A DNA stretch of 47,988 nucleotides from Vibrio sp. 99-8-1 (GTDB taxonomy: Bacteria > Pseudomonadota > Gammaproteobacteria > Enterobacterales > Vibrionaceae): positions 1 through 47,988 of the forward strand of contig NZ_VTXE01000037.1 of the NCBI RefSeq assembly GCF_013114595.1, read 5' to 3'. Under the pieces are notes generated by a model. The model was not told the DNA's origin, made no database searches, and worked only from the letters and a program-made list of their open reading frames with translations. Each line of letters starts with the position of its first letter. Position 1 is the stretch's first letter. Positions 7,565-16,190 of the stretch are shown piece after piece. Both the position numbers and the translations under genes were made by a program.

Positions 7565-7613
7565 GATGAAGAACTCCGCATTGTTAGTTGTTAATAAACA
7601 TAGTAATTAGGGC

Positions 7614-7645
7614 GAATAAAACCCCGTAGTACGAGACTACAGGGC
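7614..7645 (-). promoter_or_regulatory. Hairpin with T tail between infC and rpmI
   Basis: On the minus strand CCCTGTAGT, loop CTCGT and ACTACGGGG form a 9-bp stem with one wobble pair, followed by TTTTATT. It looks like an internal terminator or attenuator in the leader of rpmI-rplT. In E. coli this is the region where L20 autoregulates; direct L20 binding here is inference. Confidence 0.65.
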
Positions 7646-7667
7646 TTAATTACTTGCAGGCCGATAA

Positions 7668-8219
7668 TTACTTCTTCTTAGGGGCTAGCACCATGATCAT
7701 TTGACGACCTTCTATTCTCGTTGGGAAAGATTCAACAACAGCTAATTCTTCTGTATCCACTTTCAAACGATTAAGAACATCGACACCGATCTCTTGGTGT
7801 GCCATTTCGCGACCACGGAAGCGAATTGTTACCTTCACTTTGTTGCCGTCTTCTAGGAAACGGGTCAGGTTGCGTAGTTTTACCTGATAGTCTCCAATAT
7901 CAGTTCCAGGACGGAATTTAACTTCCTTAATCTGAACCTGCTTTTGCTTCTTCTTCTGCTCTTTAGCAGCTTTGCTCTTCTCAAAGAGGAACTTGCCATA
8001 GTCCATCACACGACAAACTGGTGGCTCGGCGTTAGGGCTGATCTCTACAAGATCCATACCAGCTTCTACGGCTGCATCTAATGCTTCAGCAATTGGTACT
8101 ACACCAACTGGTTCACCATCTGCGCCAGTTAAACGAACTTCACGAACGCCACGAATTTCACCGTTTAAACGGTGCTGGTTTTGTTTGGCCGGTTGTTGGC
8201 CACGTCTTCCGCCTTTAAT
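7668..8219 (-). CDS. infC: Translation initiation factor IF-3 (AUU start)
   Basis: IF-3 prevents subunit association and proofreads start codons. The gene was extended upstream from an internal ATG at 8057 to ATT at 8219. This restores the conserved N-terminus (KGGRRGQQ ... RLNGEIRGVREVRL) and a 183-residue protein, close to the E. coli length. AUU starts are characteristic of infC and underlie autoregulation, since IF-3 discriminates against AUU. The Shine-Dalgarno GGAGG lies inside the last codons of thrS, whose stop is only three bases away. The C-terminal domain ends EGRQMIMVLAPKKK. Confidence 0.96.
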   Translation of the reverse strand: MKGGRRGQQPAKQNQHRLNGEIRGVREVRLTGADGEPVGVVPIAEALDAAVEAGMDLVEISPNAEPPVCRVMDYGKFLFEKSKAAKEQKKKQKQVQIKEVKFRPGTDIGDYQVKLRNLTRFLEDGNKVKVTIRFRGREMAHQEIGVDVLNRLKVDTEELAVVESFPTRIEGRQMIMVLAPKKK

Positions 8220-8222
8220 AGT

Positions 8223-10148
8223 TTATTCCTCCAGATTGAGCTTACGGCTTGAAACCTCAGCATTAAGGTGACTTATAAAGTCCTCTACCTTAAATTTACC
8301 TAGGTCCTTGCCCTTACGAGTACGTACTGCGATTTCACCGGCTTCCATTTCTTGGTCACCACATACCAACAAGTACGGTACACGTTTTAAAGTGTGTTCG
8401 CGGATTTTAAAGCCTATCTTCTCATTTCTCAAGTCCGGTTTGACTCTAAATCCAGATTTTTGCAATTTATTTGCAACTTCTTTAACGTAATCAGCTTGTT
8501 TGTCGGTAATATTCATAATTATAGCTTGCTCTGGTGCCAACCAAGTTGGGAAGAAACCAGCGTACTCTTCAATTAATATTCCGATAAAGCGCTCTAAAGA
8601 ACCTAAAATTGCACGGTGAATCATTACAGGAATCAATCTTTCGTTGTTTTCACCAACGTAAGTTGCGCCCAAACGACCCGGCAAGTTGAAATCCAGCTGC
8701 ACTGTACCACATTGCCATGCACGATCTAAACAGTCATGAAGGGTAAATTCAATTTTAGGGCCATAAAATGCCCCTTCACCTTCTTGAATGTCGTATTTAA
8801 TATCAAGATTTTCTAACGATTCTTTCAGTGCTTCTTCTGAGCGATCCCAAATCTCGTCACTACCAACACGTTTTTCTGGTCTTGTAGATAGTTTTACTTC
8901 TATCTCTTCAAAACCAAATGTCTTGTAGACATCGTAAACCATCTTGATGCATTCAGTTACTTCGTCTTGAATCTGCTCTTCAGTACAAAATACGTGTGCA
9001 TCGTCTTGGGTGAATCCACGTACACGCATTAACCCGTGTAGAGCACCAGACGGCTCATTACGATGACAGGAACCAAATTCCGCCATACGTAATGGTAGAT
9101 CACGATATGATTTCAAACCTTGATTAAAGATTTGTACATGACCAGGACAGTTCATCGGCTTGATGGCATATTCGCGGTTCTCAGAACTGGTGGTAAACAT
9201 AGCATCAGCGTATTTATCCCAGTGTCCTGAACGTTCCCACAATACGCGGTCCATCATTAATGGGCCTTTAACTTCTTGATAGCCGTATTCGTCCAATTTT
9301 GCACGAATAAACACTTCTAGATCACGGAAGATAGACCAACCATTGTGATGCCAGAACACCATTCCCGGCGCTTCTTGCTGCATATGGAAAAGATCTAGGT
9401 GCTTACCAATTTTACGGTGGTCGCGCTTCGCAGCTTCTTCCAAACGTGTTAAGTGAGCTTTAAGTGCTTTCTTATCATGAAAAGCTGTTCCGTAGATACG
9501 TTGCAGCATTTTATTGTCGCTATTACCACGCCAATAAGCGCCGGCAACATTCAACAGGGTGAAATGTTGACAGAAACCCATATGAGGAACATGCGGGCCA
9601 CGACACATATCAATGTATTCTTCGTGGTGATATAAACCCGGACGATCGTCTTTTGCAACGTTCTCATCCAGAATTTCCATTTTGTATGTTTCGCCACGCG
9701 CTTCAAACACGTCGCGCGCTTCCTGCCAGCTTACCGTCTTTTTAATAACCTGATATTTGGTTTTTGCCAGCTCTTTCATACGCTTCTCTAGCGCATCGAG
9801 ATCTTCTTGCGTTAAAGAATGCTCAAGATCGATATCGTAATAGAAGCCACTGTCTATGGTTGGACCAATAGCCATTTTGGCATCAGGAAAAAGCTGTTTA
9901 ATGGCGTGACCCAATAAATGCGCACAAGAGTGACGTGCGATTTCTAGGCCATCATCATCTTTTGTGGTGATGATTTCTAGACTTGCATCGCTTTCGATTA
10001 AGTCACAAGCATCAACACGGTTGCCGTCTACACGACCAGCAATGGTGGCTTTAGCAAGACCAGGGCCGATAGATGCAGCGACATCAAGAGTTGACACAGG
10101 GTTATCAAATTGACGTTGACTACCGTCAGGAAGAGTAATTACAGGCAT
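8223..10148 (-). CDS. thrS: Threonyl-tRNA synthetase
   Basis: ThrRS charges tRNA-Thr in the cytoplasm. The 641 residues are the usual length. Domains in order: the TGS N-terminus (1-62, MPVITLPDGSQ), the N2 editing domain (about 63-225) with the HSCAHLLGHA motif and HHEEYIDMCRGPHVP, the class II catalytic core (about 245-535) with MNCPGH, RMAEFGSCHRNEPSGALHGL and HRAILGSLERFIG, and the C-terminal anticodon-binding domain (about 536-641). The start ATG at 10148 follows GTAAGGATATATC. It is the first gene of the operon, and its leader contains an anticodon-like stem-loop that predicts translational autoregulation. Confidence 0.98.
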   Translation of the reverse strand: MPVITLPDGSQRQFDNPVSTLDVAASIGPGLAKATIAGRVDGNRVDACDLIESDASLEIITTKDDDGLEIARHSCAHLLGHAIKQLFPDAKMAIGPTIDSGFYYDIDLEHSLTQEDLDALEKRMKELAKTKYQVIKKTVSWQEARDVFEARGETYKMEILDENVAKDDRPGLYHHEEYIDMCRGPHVPHMGFCQHFTLLNVAGAYWRGNSDNKMLQRIYGTAFHDKKALKAHLTRLEEAAKRDHRKIGKHLDLFHMQQEAPGMVFWHHNGWSIFRDLEVFIRAKLDEYGYQEVKGPLMMDRVLWERSGHWDKYADAMFTTSSENREYAIKPMNCPGHVQIFNQGLKSYRDLPLRMAEFGSCHRNEPSGALHGLMRVRGFTQDDAHVFCTEEQIQDEVTECIKMVYDVYKTFGFEEIEVKLSTRPEKRVGSDEIWDRSEEALKESLENLDIKYDIQEGEGAFYGPKIEFTLHDCLDRAWQCGTVQLDFNLPGRLGATYVGENNERLIPVMIHRAILGSLERFIGILIEEYAGFFPTWLAPEQAIIMNITDKQADYVKEVANKLQKSGFRVKPDLRNEKIGFKIREHTLKRVPYLLVCGDQEMEAGEIAVRTRKGKDLGKFKVEDFISHLNAEVSSRKLNLEE

Positions 10149-10165
10149 GATATATCCTTACAGTG

Positions 10166-10186
10166 GTGTTGCGTACCAAGCAACAC
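10166..10186 (-). promoter_or_regulatory. thrS operator: tRNA-Thr(GGU) anticodon-arm mimic
   Basis: On the minus strand GTGTTGC, loop TTGGTAC and GCAACAC form a 7-bp stem with a 7-base loop. The loop reads U-U-G-G-U-A-C: U at position 33, GGU at 34-36 and A at 37, exactly as in the anticodon loop of tRNA-Thr(GGU). It lies 18 bases upstream of the thrS ATG, next to the ribosome site. The E. coli thrS operator uses the same kind of mimic with a CGU triplet. Confidence 0.75.
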
Positions 10187-10333
10187 ATGCGAGTTCAAAA
10201 GTTTAAGTTATTTTCTTAATGAATCTCACTCAGTAATACGCATACCGGAAATTCATCAAGAGCGGAATTTTACCCGTTAAAGGCTGAATTGCAAAGAGAA
10301 GCTTTCAGTTTATCTACTTTTATTTATCATCCC

Positions 10334-10657
10334 TTAATCGACTCGTTGATAAGAGATAACCCAAAGTTTGGTAATTCCAGGATAAATGTCTGAAATAACC
10401 TGTTTAAGTTCAGTTAATGTCATGTTCTCTTGTGTGGCGTGATAATCGGTAAGTTGTTCAAACTGAATGGGTTCGACACTATTTATCTTCAAACGACAAA
10501 ACCACCTATTCTCTTCAAAAGTACTGACTTCCACCGTACTTCCAACTAAAAAGTTGTTCTCGCTCTCGTCACGAATGGTGATTACCTTTTTACCAGACAA
10601 AATATCAGCAACAAATCGTTCAAAAAACGTCATTTCTGTTAAGTAAGAAGTAGACAT
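10334..10657 (-). CDS. yqfB: N4-acetylcytidine amidohydrolase (ASCH domain)
   Basis: The 107 residues align along their length with E. coli YqfB, a small ASCH-domain enzyme that hydrolyses N4-acetylcytidine to cytidine and acetate. The residues corresponding to the E. coli catalytic Lys, Thr and Glu are present at K24, T27 and E77 (GKKVITIRDE and QENMTLTEL). The C-terminal ISDIYPGITKLWVI is also conserved. It is on the same strand as thrS but upstream of it, separated by 185 bp, and diverges from the DUF3581 gene. Confidence 0.9.
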   Translation of the reverse strand: MSTSYLTEMTFFERFVADILSGKKVITIRDESENNFLVGSTVEVSTFEENRWFCRLKINSVEPIQFEQLTDYHATQENMTLTELKQVISDIYPGITKLWVISYQRVD

Positions 10658-10837
10658 AGCGGTCCTCTATTGTTCTTTTATATGTTTTGCCATCATAACA
10701 AATCTCATCCGTTAATTTGCAGAGATATTCTCTTTAGCGCCAAATAGGGTCACACTAACCGTCGCGAATAACACTATTTGTTATCAGCATTAATCTGTTA
10801 AAGTCGCACTATCTTATAAATCCCCGCCACTGGATAG

Positions 10838-10866
10838 ACCATTCAATACACAAATTTGTATATAAT
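10838..10866 (+). promoter_or_regulatory. Possible promoter of the DUF3581 gene
   Basis: A perfect TATAAT (10861-10866) lies 30 bases before the ATG at 10897. The -35 region 17 bases upstream is poor, so the assignment rests on the -10 box. The rest of the gap back to 10658 shows no other feature. Confidence 0.35.
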
Positions 10867-10896
10867 TGGCCTGTTTTTGGCTATGAAAAGAATATT

Positions 10897-11622
10897 ATGT
10901 TTCTATCACCTTATTTTTCAGTAAACAACGAGCAGTTTCAATTTACTCGTCAGCAAGCAAGTCACTTCGCTAAAAAAGTAGCTGGCGACTTTAACCCTAT
11001 TCACGATGAAGACAATAAGCGTTTTTGTGTTCCTGGTGACCTTCTTTTTGCTGTATTACTGAAAAAAGAAGGCATTAGTCAAAAGATGCGATTCGACTTC
11101 TCTGGCATGGTAAGCGACGGGGTTGCTCTACATATCGAAGATAAGGGAGACACAGAGAGCTCACTGCTGGATGAAAAAGGCAAAGAGTATCTTCATATGA
11201 GCCATCATGGCGAAGTCAATCACGACCCAGATTTTATTGAACATGTAGTAAAAAACTATGTGCAGTTTTCTGGTATGAATTTCCCACACATAATGGTTCC
11301 TCTAATGGAAGAGCAGCAGATGATGATAAATTGTCAGCGACCATTGGTCATATATGAAAGCATGGAAATTGAATTTGACCGTTTAGATATCAGTCACCCA
11401 GAAGTGGTTTACTCTGGTGCTACGTTTGATGTAGAGGGTAAACGTGGTGTTGTTACACTCAACTTTGATTTTAAAGAAGATGGCATCATAGTTGGTAAAG
11501 GCGTTAAGCGTATGGTTGCCAGTGGTTTACGACCTTATGTGCAAGAAGATGTCGACGCTTTAGTTGCCCGTTTCTTTGAGTGTAAAGAGGCTTTTTTGCA
11601 AAAGCTTGATATCGCTGCCTAG
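10897..11622 (+). CDS. DUF3581 family protein
   Basis: The 241-residue cytoplasmic protein is recognised as DUF3581, a family of marine gamma-proteobacteria without assigned function. Residues 29-37 read AGDFNPIHD, the signature of MaoC-like hot-dog hydratases and acyl-binding proteins. This hints at a hot-dog fold acting on acyl thioesters; that is inference. There is no signal peptide or membrane segment. It is monocistronic, with TATAAT upstream and a strong terminator downstream shared with the convergent methyltransferase gene. Confidence 0.85.
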   Translation: MFLSPYFSVNNEQFQFTRQQASHFAKKVAGDFNPIHDEDNKRFCVPGDLLFAVLLKKEGISQKMRFDFSGMVSDGVALHIEDKGDTESSLLDEKGKEYLHMSHHGEVNHDPDFIEHVVKNYVQFSGMNFPHIMVPLMEEQQMMINCQRPLVIYESMEIEFDRLDISHPEVVYSGATFDVEGKRGVVTLNFDFKEDGIIVGKGVKRMVASGLRPYVQEDVDALVARFFECKEAFLQKLDIAA

Positions 11623-11657
11623 CCAAGCAAAGTTATCCTCGAATCTGAATTGAACAT

Positions 11658-11692
11658 TAAAAAGGTCTGCAACTTAATTGCAGACCTTTTTA
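11658..11692. terminator. Bidirectional terminator between convergent genes
   Basis: AAAGGTCTGCA, loop ACTTAAT and TGCAGACCTTT form an 11-bp stem with T runs on the plus strand and T-rich sequence on the minus strand. It serves both the DUF3581 gene and the ICMT-like gene, whose stop abuts it. Confidence 0.88.
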
Positions 11693-12151
11693 TTATATCC
11701 AACGTCTAACTCGAGCTTTATATTCACCATACTCTTGACCAAATTTAAGCTGTAAGTGCCTTTCCTCTGGTTCAATTTGAAAGCGATTCATGTAAAGAAC
11801 AAAAAATACTGGCACCAACAAACACAATAAATTTTGCTGCCAATAGCCATAGCCAATCAAAAGTAGAAGCAGACCTAAATACATCGGGTTACGAGTTCTT
11901 TTGTACACGCCACTTTCAACCACGGTTGATGTTTTGTGCACATCAACTGGATGTACCGTAGTTTTCGCCTTTTTAAATTCGGCTATACCGCTTAAACCAA
12001 AATAACCACTGGCAACAAAACAGGCTGCAAAAACCAGCCATGTCAGTGGAAACCCTATTGAAAAAAGATCAATCATCGCAAGCAAATAACTCAAACCACC
12101 AGCAAGAATAAAAACCAGTACTGGTGGTACCTTAAGTTCAAGTGGCTGCAT
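11693..12151 (-). CDS. Isoprenylcysteine carboxyl methyltransferase family membrane protein
   Basis: The 152-residue inner-membrane protein has about four hydrophobic segments and the ICMT/PEMT-type SAM-binding signature at the C-terminus: TRNPMYLGLLLLLIG followed by EPEERHLQLKFGQEYGEYK. Bacterial members methylate unknown substrates; true protein prenylation is absent in bacteria, so the substrate is open. It starts 10 bp downstream of the ydiJ-like gene and is probably translated from the same mRNA. It ends at a shared bidirectional terminator. Confidence 0.85.
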   Translation of the reverse strand: MQPLELKVPPVLVFILAGGLSYLLAMIDLFSIGFPLTWLVFAACFVASGYFGLSGIAEFKKAKTTVHPVDVHKTSTVVESGVYKRTRNPMYLGLLLLLIGYGYWQQNLLCLLVPVFFVLYMNRFQIEPEERHLQLKFGQEYGEYKARVRRWI

Positions 12152-12161
12152 GGATACTCCT

Positions 12162-15100
12162 TTATACTAATTGAAGTAGAGCCTGAAGCGGATGATTAAC
12201 CTTCTCCTCTTCAAACCTTTTTACTTGGCTTCGACAAGAGTAGCCTGAGACTAAACAGCGGTCTTTGGCTAATTTGGCAAAGTTAGGCTTCCAGCTTAAA
12301 TCATAAATATCTTTGGATACTGATAATTTATCGGATTCATGTCCAAATGTTCCCGCCATACCACAACAACCGACAGAGACAGTTTCAAGAACACCACCAA
12401 AGTACTTGAATATCGTTTGCCACTCTTTTTCTGCATTTGGCATTCGAGTTTTCTCGGTACAGTGAGCAAATAGATACCAAGGAGGCTGCTGAGAAGCTTC
12501 ACCCACTTGCAACGATTCAAGTTGGGCAAACAGATACTCGTGAACATTAAGCACGGTGAAGTCGCCCCTATCTTCCGCCAATATATCGGCATACTCATCT
12601 CGATAACAGAGCACTAAGGCAGGATCTACCCCAACCATGTCGATATCTAGATCAGCAAGCATATTTAGGAAAGAGGCGGTACTGGTTGCCGTTTCAGTAA
12701 ATTGCTTTAAAAACCCTTTTATATGCTGAGCTTTACCGTTGGGCTTGAAAGGAACAAGCACTGGTTGTTTACCGACTTTCTTTAATAGAGCAACAAAGTC
12801 TGCTACTACCTCTGCCTCATAATATGAGGTAAATGGGTCTTGTACGATAAGCACATACTGCTGTTTTTGCTCTTTAGACAGTGCCGCCAACTTCTGCATA
12901 TCAAATTTGATATCAGGTTGATTGACCAGATATTGTTGTAGCGTTGGTGATGATAATAGTGGAGCATCCACATAACCAATTGTTGAAGCCGTTAAACTTT
13001 GCATCCACTTTTGCGAAAGAGCCATATTGATCACTTTTGGTACTTTCGCCATCACTGGCAGCATAGTTTCGATGTTCGCCACCAAGTAATCTTTTGCAGG
13101 TCGTTGGTAACGTGAATAATAAAGATTTAAAAAACGCGCCCTGAAACTCGGAACATCTACCTTAATCGGACATTGAGTTCCACAAGCTTTACAAGCCAAG
13201 CAACCATTCATAGCCTCATAAACTTCATGCGAAAAATCGTATTCGTGACGCTTATTAACACTATTTCTCACTCTATCAATCATCATCTTGATGGTTGGAT
13301 TATGCTGTAACGTCTTTTTCTCCATATCAAGGACATCGATACCCTGTTCAGTGAGCTGACGTAACCACTCTCTGACCAAACCTGCCCGACCTTTAGGAGA
13401 GTGACGTCGATCAGCCATCACCTTCATTGAAGGGCACATTGGTGAATTGACGTCATAATTAAAACATAAGCCGTTGCCATTGCATTCCATCGCCTGCTGG
13501 AAACTGTCTCGCACTTTAACGTCAATTTGGCGATCATAGTCAGCACGTTTTACTCCAGAGACTTTGACCAGTTCTGCTGCGCTATCCAAGGGCGTACAGA
13601 TTTTACCGGGGTTCATTTTATTGTGCGGGTCAAAAGCAGATTTAACTCGACGCAATTCATGGAACAACTCATCACCAAAAAATTCAGGTCCATATTCAGA
13701 TCGGAATCCTTTGCCATGTTCACCCCACATCAAACCGCCATACTTAGCAACCAGTTGGACAACTTGTTCTGAAATCTCCAACATGAGTTGCTCTTGCTGA
13801 GGGTCACAAAGATCCAGCGCTGGCCGAACATGAAGAACGCCAGTATCGACATGACCAAACATACCGTAATGTAGCGATTTTTTATCCAGTAGTTGACGAA
13901 ACTCTGCAATAAAATCAGCAAGGTTTTCTGGTGGTACACAAGTATCTTCAACAAATGCTATCGGCTTGGCTTTACCTTTTGTCGCGCCTAATAAACCAAC
14001 CGCTTTCTTACGCATATTGTAGATACGCCCTATGCTGGCCAGATCATTGCAGATTTGATAACCAATCACGCCATTAACTTCTTGCTCAATCATCGTATCG
14101 AGAGCCGCGGTTAGCTTATCGACGTCTTGCTGTATCTTTAACTCATCCAGCCCAGCAAACTCTACAATATTAATGCCCAACATCTCTTTGTTTGGCACAT
14201 CTTGCAACAGATGACTAACCGTATTCCAAACGATATCTTGCTTAGCCAGATCGAGAACTTTGGAATCCACAGTCTCAACGGATAGAGCATTTGCTTGCAC
14301 TAATAATGGCGCCGTTCGCAGAGCAGAATCAAAACTGTCGTATTTAACATTGACCAACACGCGAGATTTAGGAATGGCAGTTAAGTTCAGTTTTGCTTCA
14401 GTGATAAAAGCTAGCGACCCCTCTGAACCACAGAGAATTCGCGTAAAATCAAATTCATCCTGTTCATTAAGAGCATTTTTCAAATCGTAACCGGTTAGAA
14501 AGCGATTAAGTTTAGGGAATTTATCAACGATCTCGTTTCGTTTTGAACGACACACTTGTTCAGAAACTGAAAGCGCATTAAACGCATACTCCCCTTCTTC
14601 GGCAGAGCCCTTTGACCCATCAGTTTCATAAACCGAACCGTCTGCAAATACCGCTTGAAGCGATAAAACATGATCGGACGTCTTACCATAAACTAAAGAA
14701 CCTTGCCCTGATGCATCGGTATTGATCATGCCCCCAAGAGTCGCCCTATTACTGGTGGAGAGCTCCGGGGAGAAGAAATAACCATAAGGCCGAACAGCGT
14801 CATTAAGTTGGTCTTTAACTATCCCTGTTTGAACACGAACCCATCCTTGCTCTTGATTGATTTCAAGAACCTGATTCATATGCCGAGAGAGGTCAACAAC
14901 AATGCCTTGAGTCAGTGACTGACCATTTGTTCCAGTCCCTCCCCCACGAGGAGAAAATGTTATCCTTTCAAAATCGGCATCTTTTGAGATAAATCCGATT
15001 AGCATAATGTCTTCAGTTGATTTAGGATGAACTACCGCCTGAGGAAGCTGTTGATACACACTATTGTCAGTTGCAACAGCAAGACGGCTCGCATATTGGG

Positions 15101-15197
15101 TTTCGATATCGCCGCTAAATCCACGCTGTTTTAGCCTAGATAAAAACGTTACGACAACTGGATCTACATTAATTTCATTTTGTAATCTTGGTAACAT
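12162..15197 (-). CDS. ydiJ: FAD-linked D-2-hydroxyacid dehydrogenase with Fe-S domain (YdiJ family)
   Basis: This is a large flavin/iron-sulfur dehydrogenase; E. coli YdiJ is reported to oxidise D-2-hydroxyglutarate. The N-terminal PCMH-type FAD-binding domain shows SPRGGGTGTNGQS, SNRATLGGMINTDASGQGS and a GlcD-type cap domain with FGHVDTGVLHVRPALD. A 4Fe-4S segment follows (ECNGNGLCFNYD ... CLACKACGTQCPIKV), then a C-terminal CCG-type domain with SVGCCGMAGTFGHE. The start was moved from a GTG at 15266 to ATG at 15197, because AGGAAG lies just upstream and E. coli YdiJ begins at the equivalent MxPxxQ. The protein is then 1011 residues. It diverges from the DUF3334 gene. Confidence 0.93.
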   Translation of the reverse strand: MLPRLQNEINVDPVVVTFLSRLKQRGFSGDIETQYASRLAVATDNSVYQQLPQAVVHPKSTEDIMLIGFISKDADFERITFSPRGGGTGTNGQSLTQGIVVDLSRHMNQVLEINQEQGWVRVQTGIVKDQLNDAVRPYGYFFSPELSTSNRATLGGMINTDASGQGSLVYGKTSDHVLSLQAVFADGSVYETDGSKGSAEEGEYAFNALSVSEQVCRSKRNEIVDKFPKLNRFLTGYDLKNALNEQDEFDFTRILCGSEGSLAFITEAKLNLTAIPKSRVLVNVKYDSFDSALRTAPLLVQANALSVETVDSKVLDLAKQDIVWNTVSHLLQDVPNKEMLGINIVEFAGLDELKIQQDVDKLTAALDTMIEQEVNGVIGYQICNDLASIGRIYNMRKKAVGLLGATKGKAKPIAFVEDTCVPPENLADFIAEFRQLLDKKSLHYGMFGHVDTGVLHVRPALDLCDPQQEQLMLEISEQVVQLVAKYGGLMWGEHGKGFRSEYGPEFFGDELFHELRRVKSAFDPHNKMNPGKICTPLDSAAELVKVSGVKRADYDRQIDVKVRDSFQQAMECNGNGLCFNYDVNSPMCPSMKVMADRRHSPKGRAGLVREWLRQLTEQGIDVLDMEKKTLQHNPTIKMMIDRVRNSVNKRHEYDFSHEVYEAMNGCLACKACGTQCPIKVDVPSFRARFLNLYYSRYQRPAKDYLVANIETMLPVMAKVPKVINMALSQKWMQSLTASTIGYVDAPLLSSPTLQQYLVNQPDIKFDMQKLAALSKEQKQQYVLIVQDPFTSYYEAEVVADFVALLKKVGKQPVLVPFKPNGKAQHIKGFLKQFTETATSTASFLNMLADLDIDMVGVDPALVLCYRDEYADILAEDRGDFTVLNVHEYLFAQLESLQVGEASQQPPWYLFAHCTEKTRMPNAEKEWQTIFKYFGGVLETVSVGCCGMAGTFGHESDKLSVSKDIYDLSWKPNFAKLAKDRCLVSGYSCRSQVKRFEEEKVNHPLQALLQLV

Positions 15198-15367
15198 ATC
15201 GCTTCCTGCCCCGACATCACTGATTCCTGCAGTACGGGTATATGTGTTTTTTATGATTGCGGTCACTTTACAACATTTGAAATATTAACAAAACCACTGA
15301 GACTGCTAATCTTTTTATTCAATATTGAAAATTGCAAAGTAGTGTCGATACTACAGAACGGATCAAA

Positions 15368-16048
15368 ATGAAAAAAAATAAAGTAGTAACAACAGAAGAT
15401 ATCCTTTTAAAACTGTGCCAATCAGTTTCTGGCGTACTCAGCTCTGCTACCAACTCTAATGTTGGATACTCAGCAATGGTGCAAAAAATCAATAAAACCT
15501 GTTTAAAACCCGACTTTGGCTGTTTTGTTCTTTTTGACGGCGGTTTCTCAGGTTTAGTGGTAATTAACTTTACCTCTCAAGCGGCATTAGAAGTTTACAC
15601 AAACTATATGAGAAATATGGGAATGCCAGAAGAAGAGTTGGCCATTTTGCATACCTCTGATGAAGTTGGTGATGTACTTGGTGAGTTAATGAACCAGTTG
15701 GTTGGTGACTTTACCAGTAAGATTCGTAAAGATCTTAAAACCAACATCACTCAAAACCAACCTAAGATGCTGGCGATTAACAAACAAGTATTAATTTCCA
15801 TTGATACTAACCTCGATCGTCCACAGGCGAGACGCGTCACCTTTACTACAGAAAATAACAACATTTTCTACCTTGAACTGGCGATGGATAAAACCGAGTT
15901 TATTCAGCTTGAAGAGTTTGATATTGAAGAAGATGAATCACCTGACGCAATACTAGAAGCTGAGCAGAATAAAAAACCAAAGAACAGCCAGAATGATACC
16001 GCAGCAAACGACATCTCTAATGACCTGTTAGATGAATTAGGTATCTAA
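15368..16048 (+). CDS. DUF3334 protein with CheC/CheX-type phosphatase signature
   Basis: The start is the ATG of MKKNKVV; an earlier TTG at 15332 has no ribosome site. The 226-residue cytoplasmic protein is recognised as DUF3334, an uncharacterised Vibrio family. Residues D102, E106, N109 and P132 fit exactly the pattern D/S-x3-E-x2-N-x22-P of CheC, CheX and FliY CheY-phosphatases. The helix reads GDVLGELMNQLVGDF. This implies, by inference, dephosphorylation of a response-regulator receiver. The C-terminal 40 residues are acidic and low-complexity, ending DLLDELGI. It is monocistronic with its own terminator. Confidence 0.85.
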   Translation: MKKNKVVTTEDILLKLCQSVSGVLSSATNSNVGYSAMVQKINKTCLKPDFGCFVLFDGGFSGLVVINFTSQAALEVYTNYMRNMGMPEEELAILHTSDEVGDVLGELMNQLVGDFTSKIRKDLKTNITQNQPKMLAINKQVLISIDTNLDRPQARRVTFTTENNNIFYLELAMDKTEFIQLEEFDIEEDESPDAILEAEQNKKPKNSQNDTAANDISNDLLDELGI

Positions 16049-16067
16049 ACCTTATCTCACTCTTATC

Positions 16068-16095
16068 AAAAAACCGCTTTATAGGCGGTTTTTTA
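16068..16095 (+). terminator. Terminator of the DUF3334 gene
   Basis: AAAAAACCGC, loop TTTATAG and GCGGTTTTTT form a 10-bp stem ending in a T run, 20 bases after the stop codon. Confidence 0.88.
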
Positions 16096-16190
16096 TTGCC
16101 TGTTATCTACGGGGATAACTTTAATTCCCCACAAAAAATCGGTAAAATGGCCGACTGGCCTTTTCAAACTGGTTGTTTTTAATAATTTCA

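Noticed and set aside
15332..15367. TTG start for the DUF3334 gene 12 codons upstream
   Set aside because: No ribosome site precedes it, and the region contains a small inverted repeat (GTAGT/ACTAC) better explained as leader.
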